64,000 bases of DNA from Alligator mississippiensis (Eukaryota > Chordata > Crocodylia > Alligatoridae), in the NCBI RefSeq assembly GCF_030867095.1, contig NC_081829.1, positions 49,721,036 through 49,785,035 on the forward strand. The letters are read 5' to 3'. Position numbers and translations under genes: made by a program. Below are positions 35,004 through 44,722 of the stretch, in pieces. The notes beneath the pieces are model-generated. The model made no database searches, had not been told where the DNA came from, and saw only the letters and a list, made by a program, of their open reading frames with translations. Each line of letters begins with the position of its first letter. The stretch's first letter is position 1.

Positions 35004-37220
35004 GCCTACCATATTTTCTTTGTTTGGTAATACGGGTTTCCAACCCCACATGACTTTTCCTATTGGCAGAGGAAAACTTCAGCCCACTATATTAGTTAAG
35101 TTCTTCTCCATTTTCACTCATGCAGCTGTTATATTAGCTTACCTCTATGAACCACTGGCTATAAAGTTTCAAAATGTACAGGTATCAATTTCCTCCTAAA
35201 ATGAAATAATTTCTTTAACTTCATTGTAGAAATTAATTACAAAAGCTAAATACATTGGGTGCAATTTTCCTTCCATTCAGAAATTTTAAAAAGGGCAAGA
35301 GTTTCATGAGTGCTCAGCATCCAGCAGCTGCTGCTGTGACAATTAAAGCCAGACTTTCAGACCTGGACCTGCCCCCTGCAACCATTACTTGTGAAAGCAG
35401 ACCTCACTCATGCAACTAGATCCCTTACAATCCTGGTCTACTAATTTACAGTGATATCCACAAGAATAATGATTGGAAAAAAATCAGTTTTTTCTCCAGA
35501 AAGTACTTCTTGGGTGCAATTTCTCTCAGCATTTTCTTTACATGTTGGATTTAATTAATCTCAACCAGGGCAGAGTGAGTCCTACTTATGGAAGTCCTCC
35601 CATATACCCTGTAGAATAACTCTATATTATCCAATCCCCTATTAAGTTTTATACTTACATATCAAATTTATGGTCATCTAAAGTAATATGAACAGCCTAA
35701 AAAGGACACAGAAAAAAAAACTGGAAGTTCAACTGAAGATTCTTTCCATAGAAACAGGGGTGTTTTTCCTTTTCTGTTTTGTCAACTGTCACAGCCACAG
35801 AAAGCATCACCTGCAAAAACCTGCATATCAAATTGTAGCTTTGATGGCACTGCTGTGCCACTTGTTGCAGGTAAAGACATCACACCAACTGCTGGACATC
35901 CTCTTCCTGAAAACAGGATATAATAGGGTTAATGAGGAAATAAACAAAGGCCACTGCTAAAGAGACATTTAAATGGTTTTCCTTCAGCATTAGTCCTAGA
36001 AAGCCAGACTGGGCAAATTAATTGACAGGACTTGATTATCTTGTTGTCCATCACAACAGTCTAGCAACCCTCTCATGCATCAGACATTAGGTGCAATTCT
36101 GATCTCACTTAACTCATGACTTCTGCTGGGGTATTCCAGGAAAGTAATTGGCACAAAACTCACAAGATCAGTGAGAGCTATTAGTCTTCCAAAATTACGT
36201 CCTAGGGGCTATGTACTGTACTACCTTCCATCATCTGAACCATGACAACTCCTGTTCCACTAGGATCAGTAGCAAACTCTTGCTAGCGATTAAAGTTATG
36301 CCTTAATTTAAGAGGCCACAAGCAAACGCGAGTGTACTCAAGTGTGAATTAAGTGGTTAATGGCATGCAGGATGCATGTCAGCGAGCAAACAGTCTAGGT
36401 GGGTGGGAGTCTAGTGTGTATGTAGATCTGTTTGAAATTTGGTATATGAACCAAAATTGTTCCCATTTGATTTCAGCACAGCTGCAACTGCTCACAATTT
36501 GATCTCCTCTTGGTGTTTCTAGTGATATACAAAATTCTCAGGTTAATAATTGAATAGACATTCTTTTATATAAACCATCACTGAAAGGCCAAAAACAGTA
36601 TCAATATGTTGCTTATTGTCTCTCTTTTTATAGTCTTATCCCAATTTGAATCATGTTTGGCTAGTGTTCAGTTATCTGCTGGTGGCTATAACAGGAAGTA
36701 TTCTAGCAGGTATCTGTAGAAGTGTGATTGCTGAGAATGCGAATATCCAAATAACTGTCTGCATGAGTTAATATGTCTATGATTTTTTTTTTTTCAATCT
36801 ATCTTTTCAATAACCCTGCTCTTAGTAGTAGCAACAACACTAGCTTTTACGTGTCCATAATTAAGCTGTTTGGTGGTCCCAAAGAACAAAGATGAGCAGG
36901 AAGGGAGACTGAGCATATTCTCCAAATCCTCTTGGCTTCTAACAATGCCATATGCCGATCAACGTTTTCAGGAATGGCCTAACCGATTGCTACGTGGCAT
37001 TTTATAAATATACAAGAGAGGAAGAATCAAGATCCAGTAATATCCGTCTTCAAACTTCCCAAAGACAGAAGGAAAAATGATTTTCTACAAATTGTAAGAA
37101 CTCAGGCAGATAATTAAACTCACAAACCATAACCACAACTTGGACATGGTGGTAATGAACTAAGTTTACATTGTGAATATGATTTAATTAAATTTATCAT
37201 ACAGTTTACCTGAAGACATC
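35004..37220. other. AT-rich intergenic DNA
   Basis: No gene is supported. Segments around 36290-36440 (gcaaacgcgagtgtactc... gcgagcaaacagtct) have a loose inverted look, but no element could be defined. Confidence 0.4.
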
Positions 37221-37224
37221 TGGA

Positions 37225-37915
37225 GATTGGGAGGGAGGAGCCCTTCTTTTATATACTCTTTAAGAGTTTGGTTGAACCTCTCTACTAGTCCATCCATTTG
37301 AGGATAAGTGGATGTTTGCAGTATTTTAACCTGGAGTATCTCTCACACATCCACCATTACTCATGATATAAAATTACTTCCCTGGGTCATAAAGAGCCCT
37401 TTGGGCAGGCCCAGTCTGGAAAAAAACCATTAAGGACCTCTTTTGCTACCTTTGCAACAGTCACCAACCTAATGGGGTCCATTCTGGGTACCTTGTGGCA
37501 TAGTCCAGTATAACCAACATGTACTATTATCTCCCACTGCTTTTGGGCAAAGACCCCATGATGCCAGCAGTGATTCTCTCAAAATGTGTTTCAATTAGTG
37601 GAAGGCAAACTAGTGGGGCTATGGGAGGCCTTCCAGGGGTGACTATCTGGCATGCAGGACACAGTCTACAATAGTCTGCAACCCCATAGCATACTCCAGG
37701 TTAAGAGAATCTTTCCAGTAATCTGAGCTCTGTTTTATCCCACCCAAGAGACCCCCCCCCCATAAGAAGCTCATGGGCTATTCTTAATAGGGCCCTCCTG
37801 TACAGCCTTGAGACTAGGAGTTGCTAAACTTCTTCTCCATCTACTTTCCCCTCACTTGATTGTATATAATAAATCATTCCTTACCAGAAACCAAGGTGTT
37901 AATGTTGCCAGTTCA
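37225..37915 (-). mobile_element. Ty3/gypsy-type LTR-retrotransposon pol fossil (integrase region)
   Basis: On the - strand the order of recognisable pieces is that of a gypsy integrase. First comes a region like the zinc-binding HHCC domain, with short segments such as YCRLCPACQ near 37680. The catalytic core follows, and then the conserved tail motif MDGLVERFNQTLKEY near 37300-37260. The copy is clearly broken, with several breaks, and only the integrase part of pol survives. No LTR or capsid region could be tied to it. The decay suggests an old insertion. The other side (38 kb) has been overlaid by different sequence, including a G18 run. Confidence 0.75.
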
Positions 37916-39340
37916 AGGAAAGACCTGCCAGAGCTGTTGGGGGGGGGGGGGGGGGGCTGGTCGGTATCCATGGAAACCCTGGCCACACACTGTTACAGCC
38001 TGCTGCTGCTGGGGTCTCCATGGAAACCAGCCACAGTAACACAGGGGGCTGCTGGAAAATGGCATCCAGCTGCTGGCCAGATCCACCACGTTGCTCACCC
38101 CTGCTCTAAGGCCGCTGGCCCCAGTCTCAGCCTCCACTCACTCAAACTAAAGCCAGAGCAGAGCCAGGCCCAGGCCCTATCTGCTGTGGCTTCAGCACCT
38201 CAGTTTCCACCCCCTTCATCAAGCCCCTAGCCTGAAGTGTGCTCCAGGGCACTCAGCTGTATGGCCTCCAAACCACCTCTGTAAGCAACCCCCAGACATC
38301 CAGCATCTACAGATTATTAACAGAAACATGACCCCACTGGGCAAAACGAAACAAAGACCAACCAAGACCTTTAACTCATCTGGGTACATACCACCAGGGA
38401 TAGGCTCCACAACCCCACCTCTCCTTATGGACCTCAGCTCCCAATGTTCTATAGGAAAGCTCTTCTCCCCCCAACACTCAGGACAAGAGTACCCATTCAC
38501 CCTGAAAGCAAACTGCCAGCCCCACCCCTGCTGGTCTCCTGATTCTTGCATCTCAGCCCTAGCACAGGGGTTTCTCATTATCCAATCTATAGCCTCATTT
38601 GCCTTTGGGCTAATCCACAGGGGTTTGAGCAGACTCCTGGGTCAATTGCTCCTCATTAAGCAGCTTAATCTCTTAGTTTACTCCTGGTCTAGGGCTCAAT
38701 CTGCAAAGCCTATCTCTAGGCATCTTATGAAGTGGACAGCCCTGCTCCTCTAGTTTCTGACCATTTACTGCTGCATGCATTCCTCTTTTCTTCCCTTGCA
38801 GCCTCCACTGATCAAAGACTTTTTTCTCTACTGGGCTTTGATGAGGTGGAGCCCCCTGCCCTGCTCTGAAGCCAAGCTCAAACCGAGTCCTTTCCCTTCC
38901 AGGCCTTGTGGACTCTTCACTCACCCTTCAGCCCTTCCCTAACAGGGCTCGAGTTCCCTGTGACAGGGAAGTATCACCTTCTTCAGAAGTACAGGACCTC
39001 TGCCCCAACTATAGGTGAGAGTTCAACTGAGGTGCACTAGAAATTCTCCTGTACCTGGGTTTTGTTCATAAACCAGGGTCCAACCAATCATAATGCTAGG
39101 GTCAGGAATGATTTTTTTCCCCCCTGTAAATTAGATTAGCAAATTCCATTTGGGTTATTTGCACAAGCCTGCAGCACAGTTCCCTTCTAAGGTCATCTGA
39201 GCATATTTTAATGTCATTCCATACTATTCTAGTGGCAGGACACTGTGTCCTTGTCTTCCCTCTCCCTTACCTGCAGCACAGTGTTGGGTTTTTGTTTTAG
39301 AGGATGCTTTGTGGCTCTGGTATGCAAGAGGGGCCAGAAC
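37916..39340. other. Mixed intergenic sequence with an LTR-like end at 38965
   Basis: G18 lies at 37939-37956. On the - strand a TGTCACAGGGAACTC start at 38965 looks like an LTR beginning, and with the gypsy fossil downstream on the same strand it could be a remnant of the same element. No target duplication or opposite end was found. Open frames of 119-141 codons have no recognised domain. Confidence 0.35.
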
Positions 39341-39369
39341 AGATGATCTTGTGGACAGGGGGCTAAACT

Positions 39370-39434
39370 TGATGGGAGTCTAGCAGAGGGCTAGACTTCA
39401 TGGCCAAAAGACCCCCTTCCAGTCCTGCGTTTCA
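39370..39434 (+). mobile_element. CR1 3' tail fragment, sense
   Basis: gggctagacttcatggcc... cccccttccagtcctgcgttt is the terminal CR1 3' UTR signature. It is joined tail-to-tail with the antisense CR1 that follows. Confidence 0.7.
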
Positions 39435-39725
39435 ACCTTAAAGGTCATCTAATCTAACATCCTGCAGATATGGCTGCTTTTCCCAAACCATCCAAGACTA
39501 AAACATCCAAGAGACCTCTCCAGCCTCTCCTTAAAACCCTCCCGAGGAAGAGAGTCCACAGTTTCCCTAAGCAGCTCATTTCATTGCCGTATTGTTCTTA
39601 CAGTTAATAATTTCTTCCTGACATTTAAACTAAATGTGTACTCCTGAAGTTTAAACTCATAGCCTTGTGCCCTGCCCTCTGGCAATGAGAACAACTTTTC
39701 TCCTCCTTCTTCATGGAAGCCTTTC
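39435..39725 (-). mobile_element. CR1 3' end fragment, antisense, diverged
   Basis: aaggtcatctaatctaacatc (39439), the cctctccagcctctccttaaaaccc segment, and cagttaataatttcttcctg followed by gtttaaactcatagccttgtg match the reverse complement of CR1 C-terminal RT and 3' UTR. It is clearly older than the 25.6-kb copy. Confidence 0.8.
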
Positions 39726-40118
39726 AATACTCTATATTTGTATTTATAGATTTAAAATACAAGGATTAATCTCTTATTTCACACCGAAGTGGACAACCTC
39801 CAGAACACATGCCAAAAGTGGCAAGGGTAGCCTCTGTATGTGGTACACCACACATGGGGGAGGAAGCAGGAAACACAGTGACAGATAGAGCAGGGTACAG
39901 AAGGCAGAGCAACAGATCAGACAAAGCAGAGCAGCAGGTCAGGCAGGGAGCATAGGACAGGGGAGCAGAAAGCAGAGCAACAGATTGGATAATGGAAGGG
40001 ACCAGCGCAGCACTGGGAGCTTATCTTGTTACACACCTTCCAAAAAGATTGGCCCTCAGCGTTTCACACCAAAACATTTTACAGCATTGTTTAGGTAGAC
40101 TATTCATACTCCTCTACC
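39726..40118. other. Intergenic DNA
   Basis: It has a low-complexity agcagagcaacagatc-type repeat around 39880-39990 (several imperfect gcagag/cagatc units). No gene. Confidence 0.45.
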
Positions 40119-40120
40119 AG

Positions 40121-40438
40121 AGGTTGGCAACCTTTTGCCCCTACTGCCCAGAGCTTACAATCCAGGCCCCTGCATCAGGCCACAAATCTGTCCCCTGGAG
40201 AGCTCAAGCTGCCTGCACTTACCCTCATTGCAGATAACCAGCCCTTCTGTAGTGCAGGCATGTGAGAGCAGCGAGGAGGGCTATGAATGAGGGTGTTATG
40301 GAAAGGATAGGTGGCGACTCAACACAGCTGCATTTTGCCTGATCACCTGTGCTGCCTTGGGCCAGGTCAGATCTCCCCCAGCCAAAGGCAAACTCTTCCT
40401 GGACTGTTTCTGGTTCACCAGCTATAGGCTGCCAACCC
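40121..40438. mobile_element. hAT-like MITE (AGGTTGGCAACC ends), copy 2
   Basis: It starts gaggttggcaacctttt and ends ctataggctgccaaccc, with the same ends as 32834-33231. The interior (ccctactgcccagagc...) has no coding capacity. Confidence 0.6.
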
Positions 40439-40830
40439 ATTCTGCATAAAGTAATCTGTAATAGTACAAGGCAGTAAAACAAACATGCTCAGTGAAAACA
40501 TGTACACTTTGAGCCACATTCTATTCCACCTATTAGGCGCGTAAATGGATTTAGGTGCCTAAATGTAATACTAGTCCACCCTGCTCAAGTCCCAAAAACA
40601 GATTAACATATCTACTTTTGTAACACACCGTCACCTTACCTTTAAGACCGAGTCATAAAAAGCACCAACACACCCCTTTTGCACTACTGTTTTTCAGGGA
40701 CTCAAGCAAGGTAGAACAGAATCACACTTAAGCACCTAAACCCCCGTATGTGCGTATAAACTGGAACAGGATCTGGCCCTTCATGTTCACTATCAATCAG
40801 AATGACTTTAATATCACCTTTTTTTAACAC

Positions 40831-42149
40831 TAGGGGTGCGCCAATAAAAACATTTTTGACTGATACCAATGGCTGATTATTAACCAACCATATTGGCTGA
40901 TAACAATTGGATAGCTGAGGGGTTTCCAACCGGGGGTACGCATACCCCTGGGGGTACTTTGGAAGGCCCCAGGAGGTACGTGGCAGCAGCACAGAGAGAA
41001 GTCGGCAGCACTTCTGGTGTCACCGGCGGCACTCCCAGCTTTGCTGCCATGCAGGAGACCCCCACTTGTTGACTGGCTGCCAGGGGACCCCCCTTGCCCC
41101 TCGCTCACTGACTGGCTGCTGGGGGACTCCCCACTTCTCGACCAGCCGCTGGGGGTACCCCAACCAAAAAAGGTTGAAAACCCCTGCAATAGCTGATATG
41201 CAGCCTGGCAGCTTGGAGAGCAGCATCTGGCCAATAAGTCTGTGATGGGGGAAGCATGGGGTTGGGCAGATTGAGACCCCCACATTGAGGAACAGGCACT
41301 CCCCAGGGTGGAGCAGGGCACAGGACAGAGCCACAGGTGGGTGGGTCATCCAGAGGACACGGGATGGAGGTGGGGGCAGCTCCCTGCTGCTGTGCGCAAC
41401 CCGGGATGGGGCAGGGGGATCATGTGCACCATGGATTTGCACGCAAGGCAAGGCAGGCTACCTGCTGTGGGCTCAGGACTGTGCCAGCCTCTTCCTGGCA
41501 TGGGGGCTGGGCCAGAGCTGAGCTTGGGGCAGGCAACGGCGCTGGGAGGGGGAGCTATGAGGTGGGCTACAGCCACCCCAAAATTAGCTATAGCTACCCC
41601 TCTCCCAGCACTTCCGTTGCCCACCCAGGCCGTACCCCCATCAGGAAGAGGACAGCGCAGCCCCCAGCTCCAAGCCCACAGAAGGCTGCCCATCCCATAC
41701 AGAAATCCAGGGTGGGAGGATATGCCCCTCATGCCTCCTCCAGGGGTGCACACAACAGCAGGGAAACTGCCCCCCTTCCCTGCCCCCCATGGCCGAGCTG
41801 CCCGTGGCACAGTCCCATGTCCCATGCCACCCCAGTTGGGCAGCTCCTGCCCCTGCCTCACTCCCTCCCTCACCATGGGGGCCTTGCTCTGCCCCCCACC
41901 TTCCCACTCACAGACATACCAGCCAGATGCTGGTCTCCAAGCACCAAGCTGCATTCCTGACCACGTGCATGCTGCAGCTGCACGTCAGAAAATGCTCAAA
42001 AGATCCCAGGTAGAGGACCGTGCCCCACTACAGGAAGGCGATAGGTGACATTATCGGCTATACTGGCTAAAAAAGCCAACTCCCAACAATGTCAATTTTC
42101 CTTTTATCAGTGTTGATCCAATATGGACCTAAACACGGGTGCACCTCTA
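40831..42149. mobile_element. hAT-type non-autonomous element hosting a second hAT (1319 bp)
   Basis: The ends are TAGGGGTGCGCC (40831) and the reverse complement of TAGAGGTGCACC (ends 42149). They are flanked by TTTAACAC (40823-40830) and ATTAACAC (42150-42157), a 7/8 match that marks an 8-bp hAT duplication. The arms fold back: agagcagcatctggcc (41217) versus ccagatgctggtctcc (41922), and AT-rich ttggctgata versus ttatcagtgttgatcc near the ends. The GC-rich centre carries open frames of up to 246 codons on both strands, but these are Pro/Ala/Gly-rich and unlike any transposase. A 270-bp element is inserted at 40919-41188. Confidence 0.85.
40919..41188. mobile_element. Nested hAT MITE with perfect 8-bp target duplication
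   Basis: It is flanked on both sides by ATAGCTGA (40911-40918 and 41189-41196). The ends are GGGGTTTCCAACC and GGTTGAAAACCCC plus TGCA, a clean inverse pair apart from the extra TGCA at the right. The interior has repeated ctgggggtac/gtaccccca units. It sits inside the 40831-42149 element and is therefore younger. Confidence 0.88.
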
Positions 42150-42157
42150 ATTAACAC

Positions 42158-43345
42158 AGGTGTTGTCCCTTGTCTGACCAGACAAAGTGGGTACAGTAAA
42201 ATTAGGATTCGTTTTGTGTAAGATTATAGGACAATGCCCCTTGTGCTGCACTAGTTTAGGGGTGGGCCAAAGGTTTGCCTCCCTTTCAGCAATACATAGG
42301 CACTCCAGAAGTCAGCATTTGGAACCCACATACTTGTTTACTGATTAGCTGCAGTTACAGAGAAGCAAACAGTTCAGCCAGCATAACACAAGTGTCAGAG
42401 ACTTTATTAAAGGGAAAGAAAACAAAATGCTTTGTGTACTGAGAATCAGATACCCTGGAGGGGAGATAAACATGTTAAAGAAGGAAGTAATAAACTATGG
42501 TCCTTTTGCTATAAATGTGATAAACTCAGTAAAATAGATGTGTGATAACAGGCCATGAGGGATTAACAACACACTGTACAGATCTGGGGCCACTTAAGGC
42601 TGCCATCCGGAAGGGGCTAAATTGGGAAAAAATGGATGAAGAAGTAGTTCAAGGGGCAGTGCTGCCTTCTGAGCCCCCTTCTGCTTTTTCTAGGGTTACA
42701 ATCATAGACTCAGAGAGAAGCGGGGCTACAAAGCTACAAAGCTCAAGGTCAGTTAATCCAACCCCCAGCCTGAGCTAGGATCATCCCTATGCAAACCATC
42801 CTACTCAATCCATAATCTAAACTGTACATAAGCATCCCATCAACACTAACACAACACACACATAACACCCTAACCTGCCGCAGGTAAAGCAGGCGAACCA
42901 TAGCAGCCAACCTCCTGCTTCTATGAAATGTTGTCAGTAAATGCTCAAAAGATCCCAGGTAGAGGACCATGCCTGGCTACAGGAAGGCAAAAACCCCCAC
43001 AACCTGTACCAATCAGGCCTGGGCCAACTGCCCCAGATATGATTGCGTGGCCATCAGTCTGACCCTGGGCAGAGGGGCCGGACCCTCTCGCCAGAACCCC
43101 GTGGCTTTGGCCCCAGAAGCACTGGCACATTCCAGGCAAAGCCCCCAGCCTTGGCTGCAGTCAATGCCCGCTGCCTCTGAGGGAGGCTTAAACTGACCCT
43201 GACACCTGTAGCAGAAAAGGGCGGAGGATGAAAAGGGCAACCAGCAGAGGCTAGAAACACGGGAAATACTAAAGTAGGCAGAGCTGGACCTGAATCATCC
43301 CTGGCCAGCGGTTGCCCATCGTCTTCTTGAACACCTCATTGGTGG
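42158..43345. other. Intergenic DNA with CR1-like and duplicated fragments
   Basis: About 42690-42930 (ggtcagttaatccaaccccc... ggatcatccctatgcaaacc) resembles a decayed antisense CR1 end. 42937-42990 repeats 41987-42040 (atgctcaaaagatcccagg, then tagaggacc and ctacaggaaggc) in the same orientation, so a fragment of the foldback hAT family also lies here. No gene. Confidence 0.5.
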
Positions 43346-43820
43346 AGGATGCACAGCTTCCCCGGGCGGCCTGCACCACCCCGCGCTGCTCTCACAGCGC
43401 AGCAACCGCTCGGGAAGCCCCAACTAAGCCCGCGAGGATGCAGAGACCGGCCTGGGTCTGCGCGGCGAGACAGACACACACATAAGTGGCGCTTTCCCTT
43501 TCGCGCCTCTTCGCGGCAGCCGGTCGGGGCTGTGGAGACTGCGGCCGCGCCACGCGGAGCAGACGCCAGCCCCCAGCTGCCCGCGGCTCGAAGCGAGGAG
43601 GACGCAGCCCGCGCCGCGGTGCCGCGCCGGCGCGCTGTTCACGGTGCCGCGAGCCGGGCTGCGAGGGGCCTGCACACCGCAGTGCAAACAGGCCTGGGGC
43701 GCCCGGCTGCTCCCGCGACGCAGCCCGAGGACAAGCCCAGGGGAAAGCACCCGCGGTACCTCAGGCACCAGCCACAGCGCGAGACACGCGACGACGGTAG
43801 TGCCAACGTGTCCGCCCCGG

Positions 43821-43841
43821 GGCCGCTGGAAGCTGTAGTCC
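43821..43841 (-). promoter_or_regulatory. ZNF143/SBS-type motif, reverse orientation
   Basis: On the - strand the sequence is GGACTACAGCTTCCAGCGGC, close to the known ZNF143/THAP11 consensus ACTACAnnTCCCAGMRKGC (one mismatch in the central triplet). It lies about 150 bp before the ADO start codon. Confidence 0.6.
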
Positions 43842-43883
43842 CCCCTCAGCCCCGCCCTCCCCTCCCGCTGCGGCGGAGGCAAA

Positions 43884-43902
43884 ACTACGATCCCCAGGAG
43901 GC
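43884..43902 (+). promoter_or_regulatory. ZNF143/SBS-type motif, forward orientation
   Basis: ACTACGATCCCCAGGAGGC matches the same consensus with small differences and is followed by CGCG, as in many SBS2-type sites. It lies 83 bp before the ADO start codon and faces the site at 43821-43841. Confidence 0.65.
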
Positions 43903-43914
43903 CGCGCGGATCAT

Positions 43915-43926
43915 GAGCATGCGCAG
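43915..43926 (+). promoter_or_regulatory. NRF1-like site
   Basis: GAGCATGCGCAG resembles the NRF1 consensus YGCGCAYGCGCR, with the second half-site intact. It is 58 bp upstream of the ADO ATG, probably near or within the transcription start region. Confidence 0.45.
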
Positions 43927-43984
43927 GGCGGCCGGGCCGAGGCTGTAGCAGCCGGGCAGCGGCAGCGGTGGGCGCGCAGCGGTG

Positions 43985-44722
43985 ATGCCCCGGGACAACA
44001 TGGCCTCGCTGATCCAGCGAGTGGCGCGGCAGGCCCGCCTCACCTTCCGCGGCTCGGCGCCGGGGCCCGGCTTCGGCGAGAACCTGCACCGGCTACAGCA
44101 GCTGCTGAACGAGGTGCGGGCCGAGGATCTGCGCCTGGCGCCGCGCGGGCCGGCGGCCGTGCCGATGCCGATGCCGGGGCCGGGGGCGGCGGCGGCGGCG
44201 GCGGCGCCGCCCGTCAGCTACATGCACATCTGCGAGACCGAGAGCTTCAGTATGGGCGTGTTCCTGCTGCGGAGCGGGGCCTGCATCCCGCTGCACGACC
44301 ACCCGGGCATGAACGGCATGCTGAAGGTGCTGTACGGCACCCTGCGCATCGCCTGCCTTGACCCGCTGCCACCCGCGGCCGCGCCTCCTTCCCCCGGCCC
44401 GGCCGGGCCTCGCCGCCGCGCCCTGCTCCGTTCGCGCCAGCTCTACACGCCAGCGTCGCCGCCCTGCCTGCTCACGCCGCACTCCGACAACCTGCACCAG
44501 ATCGACGCCGTGGACGGGCCCGCTGCCTTCCTTGACATCCTGGCGCCGCCCTACGACCCCGAACACGGCCGGGACTGCCACTACTACCGTCTTCTCGAGG
44601 CACCGCCCCCGGGCGCCGACCCGCCTGCGCTGCCTCGCGAGGTGTGGCTGCTTGAGACCCCGCAAGCCGCGGATTTCTGGTGTGGGGGGGAGCCCTACCC
44701 CGGCCCCAAGGTCTCCCCTTGA
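43985..44722 (+). CDS. ADO: 2-aminoethanethiol (cysteamine) dioxygenase
   Basis: This single-exon gene encodes a 245-residue non-haem iron thiol dioxygenase. ADO oxidises cysteamine to hypotaurine and oxidises N-terminal cysteines of proteins such as RGS4/5, so it acts as a fast oxygen sensor for the Cys/Arg N-degron route. The start MPRDNMASLIQRVARQ matches human ADO, so the ATG at 43985 was chosen rather than the GTG just before it. The cupin-type core shows the iron ligands H104 and H106 (IPLHDHPGMNG) and H171 (DNLHQIDAV). The Cys-Tyr cofactor pair is C198/Y200 in RDCHYYR. The C-terminus WLLETPQAADFWCGGEPYPGPKV is near-identical to human. Human ADO is 270 residues; the shortfall lies in the N-terminal Gly/Ser insert and the linker after residue 125. 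A Pro/Ala tract (residues 57-76) coded by (GCG)n-like DNA replaces a diverse human segment. It is convergent with EGR2. Confidence 0.98.
   Translation: MPRDNMASLIQRVARQARLTFRGSAPGPGFGENLHRLQQLLNEVRAEDLRLAPRGPAAVPMPMPGPGAAAAAAAPPVSYMHICETESFSMGVFLLRSGACIPLHDHPGMNGMLKVLYGTLRIACLDPLPPAAAPPSPGPAGPRRRALLRSRQLYTPASPPCLLTPHSDNLHQIDAVDGPAAFLDILAPPYDPEHGRDCHYYRLLEAPPPGADPPALPREVWLLETPQAADFWCGGEPYPGPKVSP

Noticed and set aside
38240-38965. A complete LTR paired with the gypsy fossil
   Set aside because: Only a plausible start (TGTCACAGGGAACTC on the - strand) was found. No opposite end, target duplication or matching second copy was found.
41308-42048. Frames up to 246 codons at 41.3-42.0 kb
   Set aside because: They lie inside the GC-rich core of a non-autonomous hAT, occur on both strands, and show no transposase motifs.
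1-43300. Exons of ZNF365 or RTKN2
   Set aside because: These neighbours were looked for by their known protein sequences. No frame resembles them.
43424-44665. Long - strand frames opposite ADO (221 and 190 codons)
   Set aside because: These are GC-driven shadows of the ADO exon and its CpG island. They are Arg/Gly/Ala-rich with no family.
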